Assembly: GCA_008802785.1 (NCBI GenBank)
Contig: VUYT01000014.1
Location: 1-64,000, forward strand
DNA: 64,000 nucleotides
Direction: 5' to 3'
From: Symmetrospora coprosmae
Lineage: Eukaryota > Basidiomycota > Cystobasidiomycetes > Symmetrosporaceae
Within the stretch, counting starts at the first letter, position 1. Every line of letters starts with the position of its first letter. Positions 22,692 through 34,069 of this stretch are shown piece after piece. The notes below the pieces were generated by a model that was not told the origin of the DNA, did not search any database, and saw only the letters and a program-made list of their open reading frames with translations. Both the position numbers and the translations under genes were made by a program.

Positions 22692-23587
22692 ATGTCCGGA
22701 TCCACTGCGTCCAAGAAGGAGAGCGTGTGGGACTACCCGCGCCCGCCGGCGCTCGAGGCAACATCGAGACACCTTCGGGTCGTTTACACCGACCCCACGA
22801 GCAAAGAGGAGATCGTGCTCGCTGATACTACGAACGCCTTCCGAGTACTAGAGACGAGGTCCGTCATCAATCTTCCCTTCATCTCCCTTGCGTATACTGA
22901 CACCTGTTCACACCGCCACCCACCTGGATACGTATCATCGTACACCGTATCGATCCAATTCGCCCATAACGGTAGCCACCCTCCGACATACTACCTCCCA
23001 CCGGCCGACTGCGCTCTTGACAAGTTCAAGCAGAACCGGCGCAACACTTTCTGCGAGTGGAAGGTACGCCGGCGTGCCTGACGATGGTGATGACAAGTCT
23101 CGCCCGACGACTTACTTTGGATCCGGGCATCATAGGGCACCAGCTCGTACTTTGATTACCAGCCCCCTTCCGGCAGCGTGATCCAGTCACGGATCTGGAA
23201 ATACGACAACCCGACCTCACGCTTCGCCAAGATCAAAGGCTACCTATCCTTCTACGCTGGTCCGTGGCGTTGCTATGTGGATGGCGAAGAGGTCATAGCT
23301 CAGCCCGGCGACTTCTACGGAGGTGAGCACTGGCGACGGTCCCGCCTCGCCGTATGCCTGCTGACCATCGCTGTCGACAGGTTGGATGACCAGTGACATC
23401 GACGGGGTATGGCGAAGCTGCTTGATTCCAGTCAAACACTGCCAATACTGAATCTTCGTTCCTTTGCTCACCCTGACAGGGCTCCCGTGGCGTGAAGGGC
23501 GGACCTGGGTAAGCAATCTCCGTTGGATGCCTGGTTGCCGGGCTAACAAATGCCCGCTTGAATCTCATCAGAACATGGGGCTGGTAA
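22692..23587 (+). CDS. DUF427 domain protein (170 aa)
   Basis: Six exons: 22692-22858, 22976-23063, 23136-23322, 23381-23406, 23480-23508 and 23572-23587. Splicing joins TTNAFRVLET to SHPPTYYLP, FCEWK to GTSSYFDYQPPSG, and DFYGG to WMTSDIDG, then ends GSRGVKGGPG to TWGW. VWDYPRPPALE, the paired CEWKG...YFDY segment, YLSFYAGPWRCYVDGE and the terminal GGPGTWGW are the signature of the DUF427 family. These are small barrel proteins common in bacteria and fungi with no settled biochemical role. The last two exons encode only 15 residues together, yet they rebuild the exact conserved C terminus, which supports the model. It is convergent with the Dpb11-like gene. Confidence 0.88.
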
Positions 23588-23724
23588 AGGCATTGTGTCT
23601 CTTCCGTGATCATATTGCGCTAGTGCCGTTCCTTGACGATGTACAACGACATGCTCTGAGCGAATGAGCAGCAGCTCTGGCACTTTCTACTGATCTCAAG
23701 TTACAATCGACAAAGACGTACCCA

Positions 23725-26700
23725 TCAAAGCGACTTCTGCGTCTGGTCATCATCGGCATCCATGCGCTGACCTCCAGCAGCTGTCTTCGCAGCCAGGGCA
23801 CGCTCCTTCTCCTGCTGCTCCTGCGCGCGCTGAATGTCCGCCAGCAGACTAGCCTTTGCAGCTTCAGCCCGCGGGTCACTGATGCGTATAATCATGGACT
23901 CCTGAAAGGCGTCCTCCTGGTCGAATGGCCCGAAGCCACCCTGCGTCTGGCTCTGACCCATGCCACGCCCGCCGGGGAATTGCGATTCGAAAAGAGGCTC
24001 ATAGCGCGCGGGCTCGTTCTTGGCGAAGAACGAAATACGGTTCGCCTGAGGCGAGCTGTGAGACTTGCCGAGCTGCACAGCGACATGGCAGTCATCAGTC
24101 CCGCAGGCTATACGAGGCCTTGGACCCAGACCTAGACTCACCTTCTTTGGCGGCGGCCTGCGGACACCGCGCCGCGTTTGTTGGTACGGCAAGCGAGCGT
24201 TGAGCTGCATGGTCATCTCGGCGTCGGCGCCCGACATGGCACTCAGCTCAGCTAACAAGTCGCGCGTGAGAGCAGTGTTGGTCGGTAGGGTTATTGCAGC
24301 AGATTGAACGGCATTTGTGTGGAGGGACTGATCCCTGCCAGCCAAAGTTGGTGAGGAGGTTTGCGCCCCCAGGCCTGGCTGTTGCCAGACCTGCTTGTCG
24401 TCCTCGCCGCCTGCTTCGACATCGCCCTCGGAGGATGTGCACAATCGTGGCAGCTCGTCGGACATCAGAACAGGAGCAAAGACAGTTGTGCCCACTTCCT
24501 CGCCGTCAATCGCGCTCGGAGCCGCTCGCTTGCGCGAGCCACATGCTGAAGTGAAGCCCGAGTCGTCTGCCAGAGTTCCAGCAGCGGTCGGCTCGGTCAG
24601 AGCGGCTGTCAGAGGCTGGTGGCAGGCTTGCGCCGCCGATGCAACCTTCGCCTTGGCCGGCGGAGACGCCAGCGTGGCTGACGAAGAGCGGTGATGACCG
24701 TTTCTGATTCCGTCGGGCGAGCCTGGCATTCGTTCAGCCACATGCAGCGTGGATGCTCTCGCTTCCTTTACCGCTGCAGGTGCAGGTACTGACGGGACCT
24801 GCCGAGGCGTCGACTGTGCGATGCCTGACATGCGTGGTGCTCCCTGTGTGCTGGCTAGCCTGCTGCTGCGGAAGTTTGAGGCTGGAGCAGCTGTACGGAG
24901 AGGAGGTGGCAGTACAAACTCTTCTTCATTATCTTCGACAGCAGAATCAAGCTCCATATCCGCGACAGCAGCGTCCACCGGCAGCACTGCCCCGGTCGAG
25001 AGGCGGCGGCCTGACTCGCTCGATGCACGCCGACTGCCGCCCGCAGACAGTCTGCCGGACCGTGCAGAGGTGGATGACGAGGAGCGCGACATGGCGGGCG
25101 CCTGGCTGCTGAGTGCCACGTCAAGCGAGCGGGTGGCGTCCACGGTCCAGTTGTACGCTTGCTCGGGCAGGCGCTGCCCGGCCTTCTGGCACCCTTCTAG
25201 CCAGCTCGGGTGGACGATGTACCGGCCGGCTTCTTGCGCCGCACGAAACTCGCGATTGGGATCCCGGAGTCGCTTTGAGCGGAAGACGAGGTGCGTTGCG
25301 TGAGAGTGGCGATCCGAGAGAGGGACGTATGACGCGCCGAGCGAGGTCACGAGAGATCGTAGGGCGGCGGTCTGCAGCGGCACATAGGATGAACAGGATA
25401 TCCCCCACTCGTCAGCTCTGTATCGCATTGCGCTTTCATACACTCAACGACATGCCACTCACCTCTACGTCGCGGTGAATAGCGATGCGGCAGCCTTGCA
25501 ATGGGCCATCCGCCTTGGGGCCGGTGCGCAGCTCGTCGCGACTCTCCAATACGACCGACCCTTCCATGACATCTCCCGATATTTGGCCATTTTCGCACCC
25601 CTTCAGCGCGGAGTTGACCGCCAAACTATCCCCCATGCGGGTGGGCTCTTTCTTCGGCGCAGTATCAGTCCCTAGAGCGGGCACGAAGGCTGCTCCGCTG
25701 CCAGCACGCTGCGGCGATGCCTGTGCGGGTGCTTCTGCCAGCTGGCGCAGGAAATGCGGCAGGCGGATCTTGATGCCCCAGTCGTGGGCGGCGCCGAGCC
25801 GCTTGGACGTCGAAGGAAGATATTCCGCGTTGGGGATGATCAAGTGCGTCGTCTTGCCTTTGCGCATCATCTTGTCGTGCTTTACGCCCAGGGCGTTGCA
25901 GAACTTGCTGCACAGCGCGGTGGCGCACTCGTCGAATCCGGAGTAATTGATCAAGTAGCGGTCGGCGTCTGTGAAGCGAGAGTCGGCGAATGAGCATGGC
26001 TCTATAATAATAGGAAGAACGCCGGCCGCGCATGGCTCGCATCGAGGCGTCTGGTATCGGACACACTTGGTATCGGGCAGCTGAAGCGCAGCGGGCGCCG
26101 CATGACATGGACCATCTCGTCATCGTGCTCCTCCATTATCTTCTCGTGGTAAAGGCACGCCTCAAGCCAGACGTCAGTCACGACTCGCGGATCGTCCTCG
26201 CGGTACTCCGGCTCGCAGTCCCTGCGTGCCAATTGCGTAGGTGGGACAGGTTAGCGCAAGAACACGAAGGTAACAGCGGCAGACGCTATGGAAGACGGGG
26301 CAGCACGTACTTTGCGAACTGACACAGGACATAGTCGACCTGCTTGTCGTCGACCCGCGAGATACGCCCGCCGTGGCGGCGAACAGCCGCGTGAGTGTTG
26401 GCAATCACCTCGGCTTTAGCGTCCTGAAAGCACAGGTGGAACACCTTTCCCGCGAGGAATTGCACGGGTACTTCTTGCTCTTCCTCCGCGGCGTCGTCGT
26501 CTTGCACTTCGGCCTTGGCGATGATGGGCGCAATCTTCGGCACGCGTAAGGAGGAGGTGGAGGCTTTGCGCGAGAGGACGGCGCCTGCGGGCCCAGGAGG
26601 CGTGGAAGAGCTCGAGGTGAATTTGCGGGACTGTCCGAGCTTGGCAAGGCGGGACTCTGCCTTCGCAGGATGCGGAGGCGCGCCATCTGCGACGATGGGG

Positions 26701-28299
26701 ACGGCAGGCGACGCAGCCTGGGCAGCAGGAGGAGGGACATGAGCCGACGAGACCCAGCTATTGGCCGACTGCACGGTCGCCGCGCTAGCTGCGGAAGCGT
26801 GCGTGCCGCCCTTCTCGATCAATTCCCGGCCTTTGCCTTTCGCGTCAAAGTCGGGCGCGCTTCTGCCTCTTGCTGCGATTGCAGGAGGAAGCTGCGCCGG
26901 CGCAAGCAAGTCCTGCACTGCCGACACCTCTGCCGAGCGATTCAATCTCCCGCTGCCCGCTCCCAGGCGCGTAGTCTTCCGGACCGCAGCCTCCGCTCCT
27001 GCAGATCGTGACGGACGGCTTTTGGTACTAGCTGCATTTGCTCGGCCGTCATCTGTTCGATTGCCGTCGTCGTCGTCGTCCTCGCCTCTGTGGCCGTCGT
27101 TGCCGGCAATGACAGCGGCCGGGGTGGATACTCGTGCGCGTGTCGACACGTTGGCGTCGGTGCGGACCCGCTTGCTGGTCCGGAGGCTTTGTGCTTCTCC
27201 ATCCGGATTCGAAGTGGGGAGACCGAGCCCCGTTTCCTGCCTGAGCACCCTGCTACCGCCTCCTTCACTCCCACTCGCCGACGCACGCTTCTTCCCGCTT
27301 GCTCCGCTCCTCTTCTCCTTGGCTGGCGACAAAGCACGCTCGACAATGTCGAGCGGGCGCTGCATGCGCTTGTGCAGGAGCGCAGCGCGGTCCGGGACGA
27401 GCTCGACATCGTATAGCGCCTCCTTGCAGCGCCCAAACACGACGAGCGAGTGCTCGAGCCATTCGCCCCACACAATGTGGATGGGCGGGCTCTGGCTCTT
27501 GCTGCCCGCTGCCCGGCGCTTGGCGTTGATCTGGCGCGCAGCGTCCACCTTGCCGAACTTCTTGATGGCCCCGTGCTCATCCGCGGCGGCTGCATGCAGC
27601 GGCCCAATGACGAGGTGCGTGACGGCGCTGTTGAGCATGGGCGAGTACGCCGCGCCGCCGAGCGCGCTGATGTTGGTCCGCAGGTCCTGCCGTGCGCCGT
27701 CGTACCCCGTCAGGCAGATGGTAAGGCCGTCGAGGGGTGCCAGGCGATGGTTCTCCGATATCTGTTCGCGGGGATGCAATCGCCATTCATTCGGAGATAC
27801 ACAGGTCAGCACAGCTGGCGTGGGATGGGATGGGCTGGACCACCCGGGTACAGGACAGGAGCAGGGATCCCCCACCCTCAGGACGTCCAGGTCGGTCGTT
27901 CCAGCGATCCACCGCGCGTGCAGGTCGGCGAGGAAGGACGAGCGCAGGACGGGAATGGCGTTCTCTACTGCCGCCTCGTACTTTTGGCCCTGTGTCTGGT
28001 CGGCAATGAGGAAGGTGGTGTTTACCTGCAGTGCGAGGTCAAAGGTGGCTCCGAGGGTGTTGCACATTCTCCGGAGCTCTTCCTGTGGGGCGCGTCGATA
28101 CATCAGCTTCAGGTAGCGCAGACGGTGGGCCCGCAATGCAAGGGCAACCCACCCTTGACACGTCCAGCGTCCCCGTGGGACAGACCTTCATCCTTCGCAG
28201 CGGCCTTTGTTCCTCGACGTGAATGTAGCGCGTCTTGCTTCTGTTCCGGGTTCCGCCGTTGTCGCCGTGGCCGTGGCCGTGGCCGTCACGCTCATTGCT

Positions 28300-28331
<32 letters not shown>

Positions 28332-28482
28332 GCTCATCCTCCTCCGGATAATGCTCCTGCCTTGGAATGACTGCAAACGTGTTGTCGCTATCCTTCCTCC
28401 TCCTTGGCTGAGCCTGGTCCTCTGGCCTCGGTGCTGGGCGGAGCTGCGGCGAGCAGTCAGCACGGCGCTGCATCTGCATCAT
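23725..28482 (-). CDS. Dpb11/Rad4/TopBP1-like multi-BRCT replication and checkpoint protein (about 1408 aa)
   Basis: Seven exons, complement of 28153-28482, 27876-28082, 26311-27761, 26067-26221, 25463-25968, 24142-25371 and 23725-24072. Five BRCT repeats are visible. BRCT1 (about 98-180) is MKVCPTGTLDVSR joined to EELRRMCNTLGATFDLALQ. BRCT2 (about 190-300) has PLDGLTICLTGYDGARQDLR and HIVWGEWLEHS. After a basic, disordered linker come BRCT3 (about 610-705), BRCT4 (YLINYSGFDECATAL to DWGIKIRLPHFL) and BRCT5 (CRIAIHRDVE to RYIVHPSWLEGC). The paired N-terminal layout is that of Dpb11/Rad4/TopBP1, which bridges Sld-type factors and GINS at origin firing and activates the ATR checkpoint kinase. 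An acidic Asp run and HGHGHG lie at the N terminus. Two introns are multiples of three without stops. Brc1/Rtt107-type identity is a less likely alternative. Confidence 0.78.
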
Positions 28483-28852
28483 TCATATACAGACACACAC
28501 ACCTTTACGTTCCTTGGCAGAGTGCTTCCCTTGCCCGGTCTCCCTCTGATTCCCACTGCCATGGTTGCGTCGGACTCGTACAGAGGGAGAGACGCGACGG
28601 GGATGCACATGGACACGACAGCATCGAGCCCACCAACGTGGGACTGGTCTCATCAGCAGCAGCAGCAGCAGCAGCAGCATCATCCATACTCTCTGATCTA
28701 TGCCCTGCTCCACTCGAGCTCTCTTGTCAAACGGGGAACGGGCGAGCACGGCAGACCCGCGACCGGTCACGTGTTTCTGTATGCCCGCCTGCACGAGCAT
28801 GCGCGAGGAGGAAGAGAAGAGGCTCTTCTCCATGCGAATACCACCAACAACG
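28483..28852. promoter_or_regulatory. Divergent DPB11-LAS1 promoter region
   Basis: The 370-bp spacer between two essential-type genes transcribed apart contains a CAG repeat (about 28655-28678) followed by CATCATC. Upstream in-frame Met codons for Las1 (for example 28832) exist, so the leader boundary on that side is approximate. Confidence 0.45.
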
Positions 28853-30853
28853 ATGCTGACGCTCCCCCGCCGCGTACCCTGGGCCAGCTCGGACGAGTTT
28901 CACCACGTCTACACCGCCCTCTTTGGCTCCGAGGACGCCGACGCTGCTGCCAGCCAGTGGGCTGCCATAGCCAGAGTGCGTTCTAGCCGAGAATTCCTCC
29001 CTCCGTCATCAAACATTGAGCCCATCCCTCTGTCTCCCATGCACGCAGATCCACACATGGCAGTCCAGGCAGTCCTGCCCGTACGCAGCAGAAGCGACCG
29101 CATCCCTCCTCTCCGTCATCCTCCAGGATCAGATGCAGTCACAACCCCAAAATGGCAGACCGTCGGCACCGCTACCCCTCCGACTCGCCTACAGCATGGC
29201 CCTCATCCGCTTCGTGAACGGCCTCGTCGACCCAGAGCAGGGCGGGCCCTACGCGCGCTCCATCGCTGCCATCGCAGCCCAGATCGGCCTGCCCCTGTGG
29301 TTCGTCGAGCTGCGCCATGCAGCGACCCACGAGGACCTCCCCGCCCTGTCTGTCCTGCGCGACGCAGCCCGCAAAGGGGTCGACTGGCTCTACGCCCGCT
29401 ACTGGGTGCCCCAGCGGCACGCGCTGGTTGCTGCTCAGGAAAAGCATGACATGGAAGATGCACATGCGGATGCGGCAGTGACGGACGGTATTGGGGCCGA
29501 AGCACTCTCGGAACTCGCAGACCTGCTTGCAGCGTACAAGGCGCACCAGAAACAGGCCCTGCGCGACCTCTCGCTCCCCACCGAGCGCGAGTTTGCCCGC
29601 CTGGCTCGCGCCATCGAGCGCTGGGTCACGGCTGCAACGAGCGGGGCGGGCCAGGTTGGAGCTGGTGCGCCCGGACGTCACACGACTGATCAGGCTAGGA
29701 GAGACGACCAGAGTGCGAGCGAGAGAGCAGGGTGCGGCGCACTCGTACAACTTTTGTGCGAGACGGGCGGCCTGGTGCCAGTGTCCAGGAAGTGCGTCTT
29801 CCGGGCTATCTAGACGTTGCATGATGGCGCCTTTTTTCGTTTGGCGCCGCTGACCTTCTCGGTGTTGCGCTGTTCCACCAGAAAGCGAGCACCAAGCAGC
29901 AAAGCCGGCCTACCCCAGCTACCCGCAGAGCTCCTTGCCCTCTGGGATCCGCTCCTCGAGCACCTCGACGACACACTCGACTCGTTCACCTCTGCCCTGC
30001 TCTGGCACGCTCTCGATGTCCTCGCCTCCGCCTGCCCCTCTGTCTCTGCCATCACCAACGCCGATGCGCCTGCGTGGCGCGCAGTGCCGGGCAACCTTGC
30101 AAACAGTGGAGACAAGAGCTACCTCGCCACGCTCGCGGCATGGGTCGTCCACCTCGCACAGACGGAGGAGAGCGACGTCCAGGAAGAGATCTTGCGGTTC
30201 TGCCTTGTGCACGGCGTTGGCGGCAATGGAAATGGGAGCGCTAGGTGAGCTTGAGCCTTGTGCCATGTTGCTTGTTGGTGAATATGAATGCTAGGACAGA
30301 ACGCTGACTGATGATGCCCATCGTACCCGTGCTCGCTGTCGGCCATACAGCCTGCTCGCCGTGCGGACCGCGCTTCTGGCTGGGCTGCCGCATCTCTCGG
30401 CCGGCGTAACGAGACTGGAGCAGACATATCGCACCGAGCCGGCTCTGGTAGGTCCACCTCCGCGCCTTGATCGCCGCCGGGCGCAGCTTGACTCTGCGGC
30501 CTCCGTGATCGGTACTGACGGCTACTCTACTTCGCCATCGTTTTCTCTGGGCCCTTCTGACGTTACGGCAGGTCGCGCCGCTATGTGATGAAGCCGTCGA
30601 GCCAGCCCTGGCGTCAATGGAGGAGCGTCTGGCTCAGCTCGAGCAGCGGCGGCGACAGATGGACAATCCAGCTGCGCATGATGCGCGTGCGAACGGGCAG
30701 GCTGGTAGCCATAGACAACTCGATATTGCAGAAATGTCCACCGCGCCCGACAGCTTGGGTGCGGGGTGGCGCTTGCTGGACGAGACGAGCTGGACGCCGT
30801 GCCCGCTTGGCATGCTCCCGGGTGGTCAGATCCCAATTTTAGAGGTGCGGTGA
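28853..30853 (+). CDS. LAS1: Las1 pre-rRNA ITS2 endoribonuclease (530 aa)
   Basis: Five exons: 28853-28975, 29064-29791, 29882-30244, 30351-30447 and 30572-30853. LPRRVPWASSDEFHHVYTALF at the N terminus, YAAEATASLLSVILQDQM and RLAYSMALIRFVNGLVDP are the Las1 HEPN domain. The nuclease motif RHAATH (R125, H130) lies in LPLWFVELRHAATHEDLP. Las1 cuts the ITS2 spacer in a complex with the Grc3 kinase during 60S ribosome maturation in the nucleolus. After VPVSRK the splice restores KRAPSSK. The C-terminal end GWRLLDETSWTPCPLGMLPGG is the conserved tail. ATG 28853 gives MLTLPRRVPW; an alternative ATG at 28832 would add seven residues. Convergent with the CRAL-TRIO gene, 139 bp apart. Confidence 0.9.
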
Positions 30854-30992
30854 CGATGGCAACGGCAATGGCAATTGCAAGCGATGCAGTCCATGAGAGG
30901 CCAGATATGGCAGAACAGGCTGCAGTTGCACAAGTAGCAACAACACTCGCACAAACGATTCTGAGTTCGTTCCCAGACACTCCTAACCCCTG

Positions 30993-33583
30993 TCAAGCCG
31001 CTCCGGCCGCCGACTGCAGCCTGCGCCGCTCGAGGATGAGCAGCCACTCTTTCCGCAGCCGCGCATTGAGCGAGACGATGATGCGACGCGCCCGCCTCTT
31101 GAAGGCCGTCGAACGGAACAGGAGCACCGCTGCAAGGAAGATCATCCATCGCGGGAAGAGGCGCAGCACCACGAGTGGGTTCAGTACGGCGACAGCCGTC
31201 CGCCCCGCGCGAGCGAGCACGCTGCTCTTCCGCTGCTCCCGCGTCTCCGCATCGACGGGTACAACGTCGCTGTCCCAGCGCACGCCTTTTTTCTTGCGCT
31301 TCTGCTGCTGTTTGAAGATACGCGCGCCCTTCGCGCTCGAGCACGAGTATATGCTGGCGAGACTGGCGCTCGAGGCGTCCGGCCCGTCGTCCTCCTCTCT
31401 GCCTTCGCCACCTTCGCCATCGCTCGCACTGCCCTCATGCTCAGTGTCGTGACGGCCTTGCGATGTCGCTCTCCGCGTGCGCCCGGGCGCAGCGACGGAG
31501 ACGGACACGGCGCCCCAGCGGCGAAGGCCGTCCCACAGTATGTGAGCAAATACGCCCAGGCGCCACTTGAGCTTGCGATGAGCCGCGAGGAGGCGCAGCG
31601 CGATGAGGTACGAGAGCGTTCGCACGAGGTCGCGCTTGCGCCTGCGCGTGTGGTACGGCCGCACAAAGGGTGTCCTGACGGAGCTCTGCTGCGTGTCGGC
31701 CGTCGGAGCCGCATAGCGCGTCGCGGCGTACCCGAAATATGGATTCGCAGCATTGAACGGTGATATATAGCCGGACCGCGTTCCGCTGTGGACTGCACCG
31801 CCCTCCGTAGGTGCTTGCTGATGCGGCTTCCCAAGTGGCGAGAGCTCGTCCTCGAGCTGCGTCTTGAGCCTTGCCAGGCTTTGCGCTCTGCTTCTCGAAG
31901 CATTGGGTGTTGCCCTTTCCAGCCGATTCGAGCGCTTGACAATGATTTCGTCTCCGTCGCTAGACTCGAGCGACTCTTGCTCCCAATCTGCTCCTGGACC
32001 TCTGTTCCCTCCTGATACTTGTCCGCCCGCCGGCACAGGTCCGGAGGACTGCACTGCTTCATCGCTATCGCTTCCGCTCTCGTAGTGATAGTAGTCGTAA
32101 TCAAGGTCGTGCTGCGCCGCACCTCCGTTGAAGAGCATGGACCTCTGGAAGCGCGCATGAGCGATTGGCAGTGGGTCCACCGATGCCGCTGCCAATGCCA
32201 AGCTTGGCTTGTCCGTCGATGGCGAGCGCGACATGGTCATGTCGAGCCAGCTAGGATGCTTGTGTGCATGCGAGTGCGTATTGTTCCGCAAAGCATGCAG
32301 GTTCCCATGCGATCCGGCGGGCGTGCGAGAGAAGGGCGTGCGCGGCGTGCTAGGGATGGAGTAGTAGATGTCGTGCAGCGATTCGAAGGACGAGACGCGC
32401 GATACTGGGCGGGAGACCGTCGGCGACCCGGCTGCAGACGCAGTGGGCGTGTGGGCCCGTGAACGCGACAACGCTTGTCGCAGGAAGTAAGCGGGCCGGC
32501 CGTACTTCGTTAGGATGTGATTATTCGAGAGACGATAGCGGTAGTTGACGCTTCCTCCATGGTCGGCATGCAGATGCTCTCTGTCGAAGTAGGTCAGGAG
32601 CTCGTCCTTGCTTGGGAAGAGGATTCGCTCGAGCGCAACCTTGGGCAGAACGCGTTTCGCAACCTGCCACATGCCCGCATATGCCCACCCATAGTTCAGC
32701 ACATATGTCGCTCCGACCATGCCTGCAGGGAGGAGTATACAAAAATCACACGACATTAACTCGCGTAGTCGGATAGACCGGGCCAGATTCGGAGCGCACC
32801 TGGGAAGTGATGCTTAAGGAGGTCGACGACAAAGGGCAGCATCTCCACCTCGAGATTGCTGAAGCTAGCTCCCTTCAGGTCGAGGAGGATGACAATCTGG
32901 ATCCTTGCGCCCACGCGTAGAGCGGCGGCGCCGCCGGAGTCGCATGACGCAGCTGACGAGACGCGCCTGGCACCGTCCGCGAGGTACCGCCGGAACACCT
33001 CGAGCTGGAATGCGACAAACTCTTTGAGCGCTTCGAGCGAGTTATCCTCTGGCCGCACAACGTGTGCCAGGTTCAGCACGGCGGCCTGTCGGCCGAACTT
33101 GTCGACGAGGGAAGGGTGAAGATAGAGCAGGGGCTGCTCCGAATACAGCGTGTCGACGGCGGATGGGCTGACGAGATCGATTGAGCTGGCGAAGCGCCAT
33201 GCTAGAGTGCGTCGGAGCAGCTCGCGTGCTTTGCTCTCATTCCACAGCGCTTTGCGCAAGAAGCGGAAGACCGTCACGGGGTCTTGGAGGAACGCGACTG
33301 CCCTGTCGACGTCTGAAGCGGACGCGGATGCAGTCCCACCATCTGCTGCGGGTCCGTATGCAGCTGATGGGCCTGCTTTTGCGTCCATGCCGCTGTCGCT
33401 GTTGCCATTCTGTGCGACTCCGGCTCTCGCACCTGCTGCGTCATGGTGGAGAGGCGGAAGGAGCAGGGCACGGACATCCCTGAGCAGCTCCGCCTGGAAT
33501 GGGACGACTTTTGCGTGGAGGTGTTGGTTGTACAGCTCGCTGATGGTCTCATATCGGTCCTGAAGCGTGGAGAAGCTGACCAT
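30993..33583 (-). CDS. CRAL-TRIO (Sec14-like) domain protein with C-terminal membrane anchor (837 aa)
   Basis: Two exons, complement of 32800-33583 and 30993-32722, joined as KHHFPG to MVGATYVLNYGWAYAGMW. The N-terminal 300 residues are a Sec14-type lipid-binding fold: VFRFLRKALWNESKARELLRRTLAWR, RIQIVILLDLKGASFSNLE, then VERILFPSKDELLTYF-like sequence and DHGGSVNYRY. The middle is Ser-rich and disordered, with an acidic region near 420. Near the C terminus a hydrophobic segment (PRWMIFLAAVLLF) followed by basic residues suggests a tail anchor. Such proteins move or sense phosphatidylinositol and other lipids at membranes, and the anchored layout is reminiscent of fungal MOSPD2/Sec14-like proteins without the MSP part. 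Substrate is unknown. Its promoter is the 93-bp element also found at the left window edge. Confidence 0.82.
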
Positions 33584-33675
33584 TGCTACAACTCAGACAC
33601 TACAAGAGTGTTGAAAAGGTAGGTGCCTTGGGGTTGCCCCCTGGCAAGGAACTCTTTTATAAGGCCCCCTTTTTC
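33583..33675 (-). promoter_or_regulatory. TATA-containing promoter/leader of the CRAL-TRIO gene, duplicated elsewhere
   Basis: This stretch directly precedes the CRAL-TRIO start codon. A TATA-like TTATAAAAG (33655-33663 read on the minus strand) lies about 75 bp before the ATG. It is repeated in inverted orientation at 1-93 with one mismatch. Promoter function here is inferred from position and the TATA box. Confidence 0.65.
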
Positions 33676-34069
33676 TACTGTATTCCTATTACTATGCGCT
33701 CCATGGAAGGCTTCCATGAATCATGACGTGCTCTCCGGCTTGTGCTATGCAAAAGGCTCCGCTTGTGTCCCTATTAAAGCACTTGTGGCACTTTTCGCAC
33801 TGCAAGACACGTTGCATGATGTCGGCCGTGTCGAGCCAGGTCGGCTTGAAGAGTCTGTAAGTGAAACATGGTCAGCTAGACTATCCATAATCAGATCAGC
33901 AGCTGATGGCTTATTTCACCGGCTTCGCACCCAGTCCTCCTTGCCAACACAGCTCTGCGCCGTCACCGGGTCGAGGGCTCCTGGAAGGCTGCGCCAGTTC
34001 TCGGCGGGCGGTCGCAGACAGCTCGGATCCGGACAGCACTGCGAAGTGTAGGCCTCGTCGACAAGCAGC
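33676..34069. other. Spacer between PET127 and the CRAL-TRIO promoter
   Basis: About 390 bp downstream of PET127 and upstream of the CRAL-TRIO promoter. No gene or repeat is seen beyond the promoter element already described. Confidence 0.4.

Noticed and set aside
26761-28116. 451-codon plus-strand frame over the BRCT gene
   Set aside because: High GC at third positions leaves long antisense frames open. The minus strand carries the BRCT motifs and a consistent splice pattern.
28207-28986. Plus-strand frame with a Val-rich stretch antisense to the BRCT gene start
   Set aside because: The Val run is the complement of the Asp-encoding repeat in the BRCT protein. Conservation favours the minus strand.
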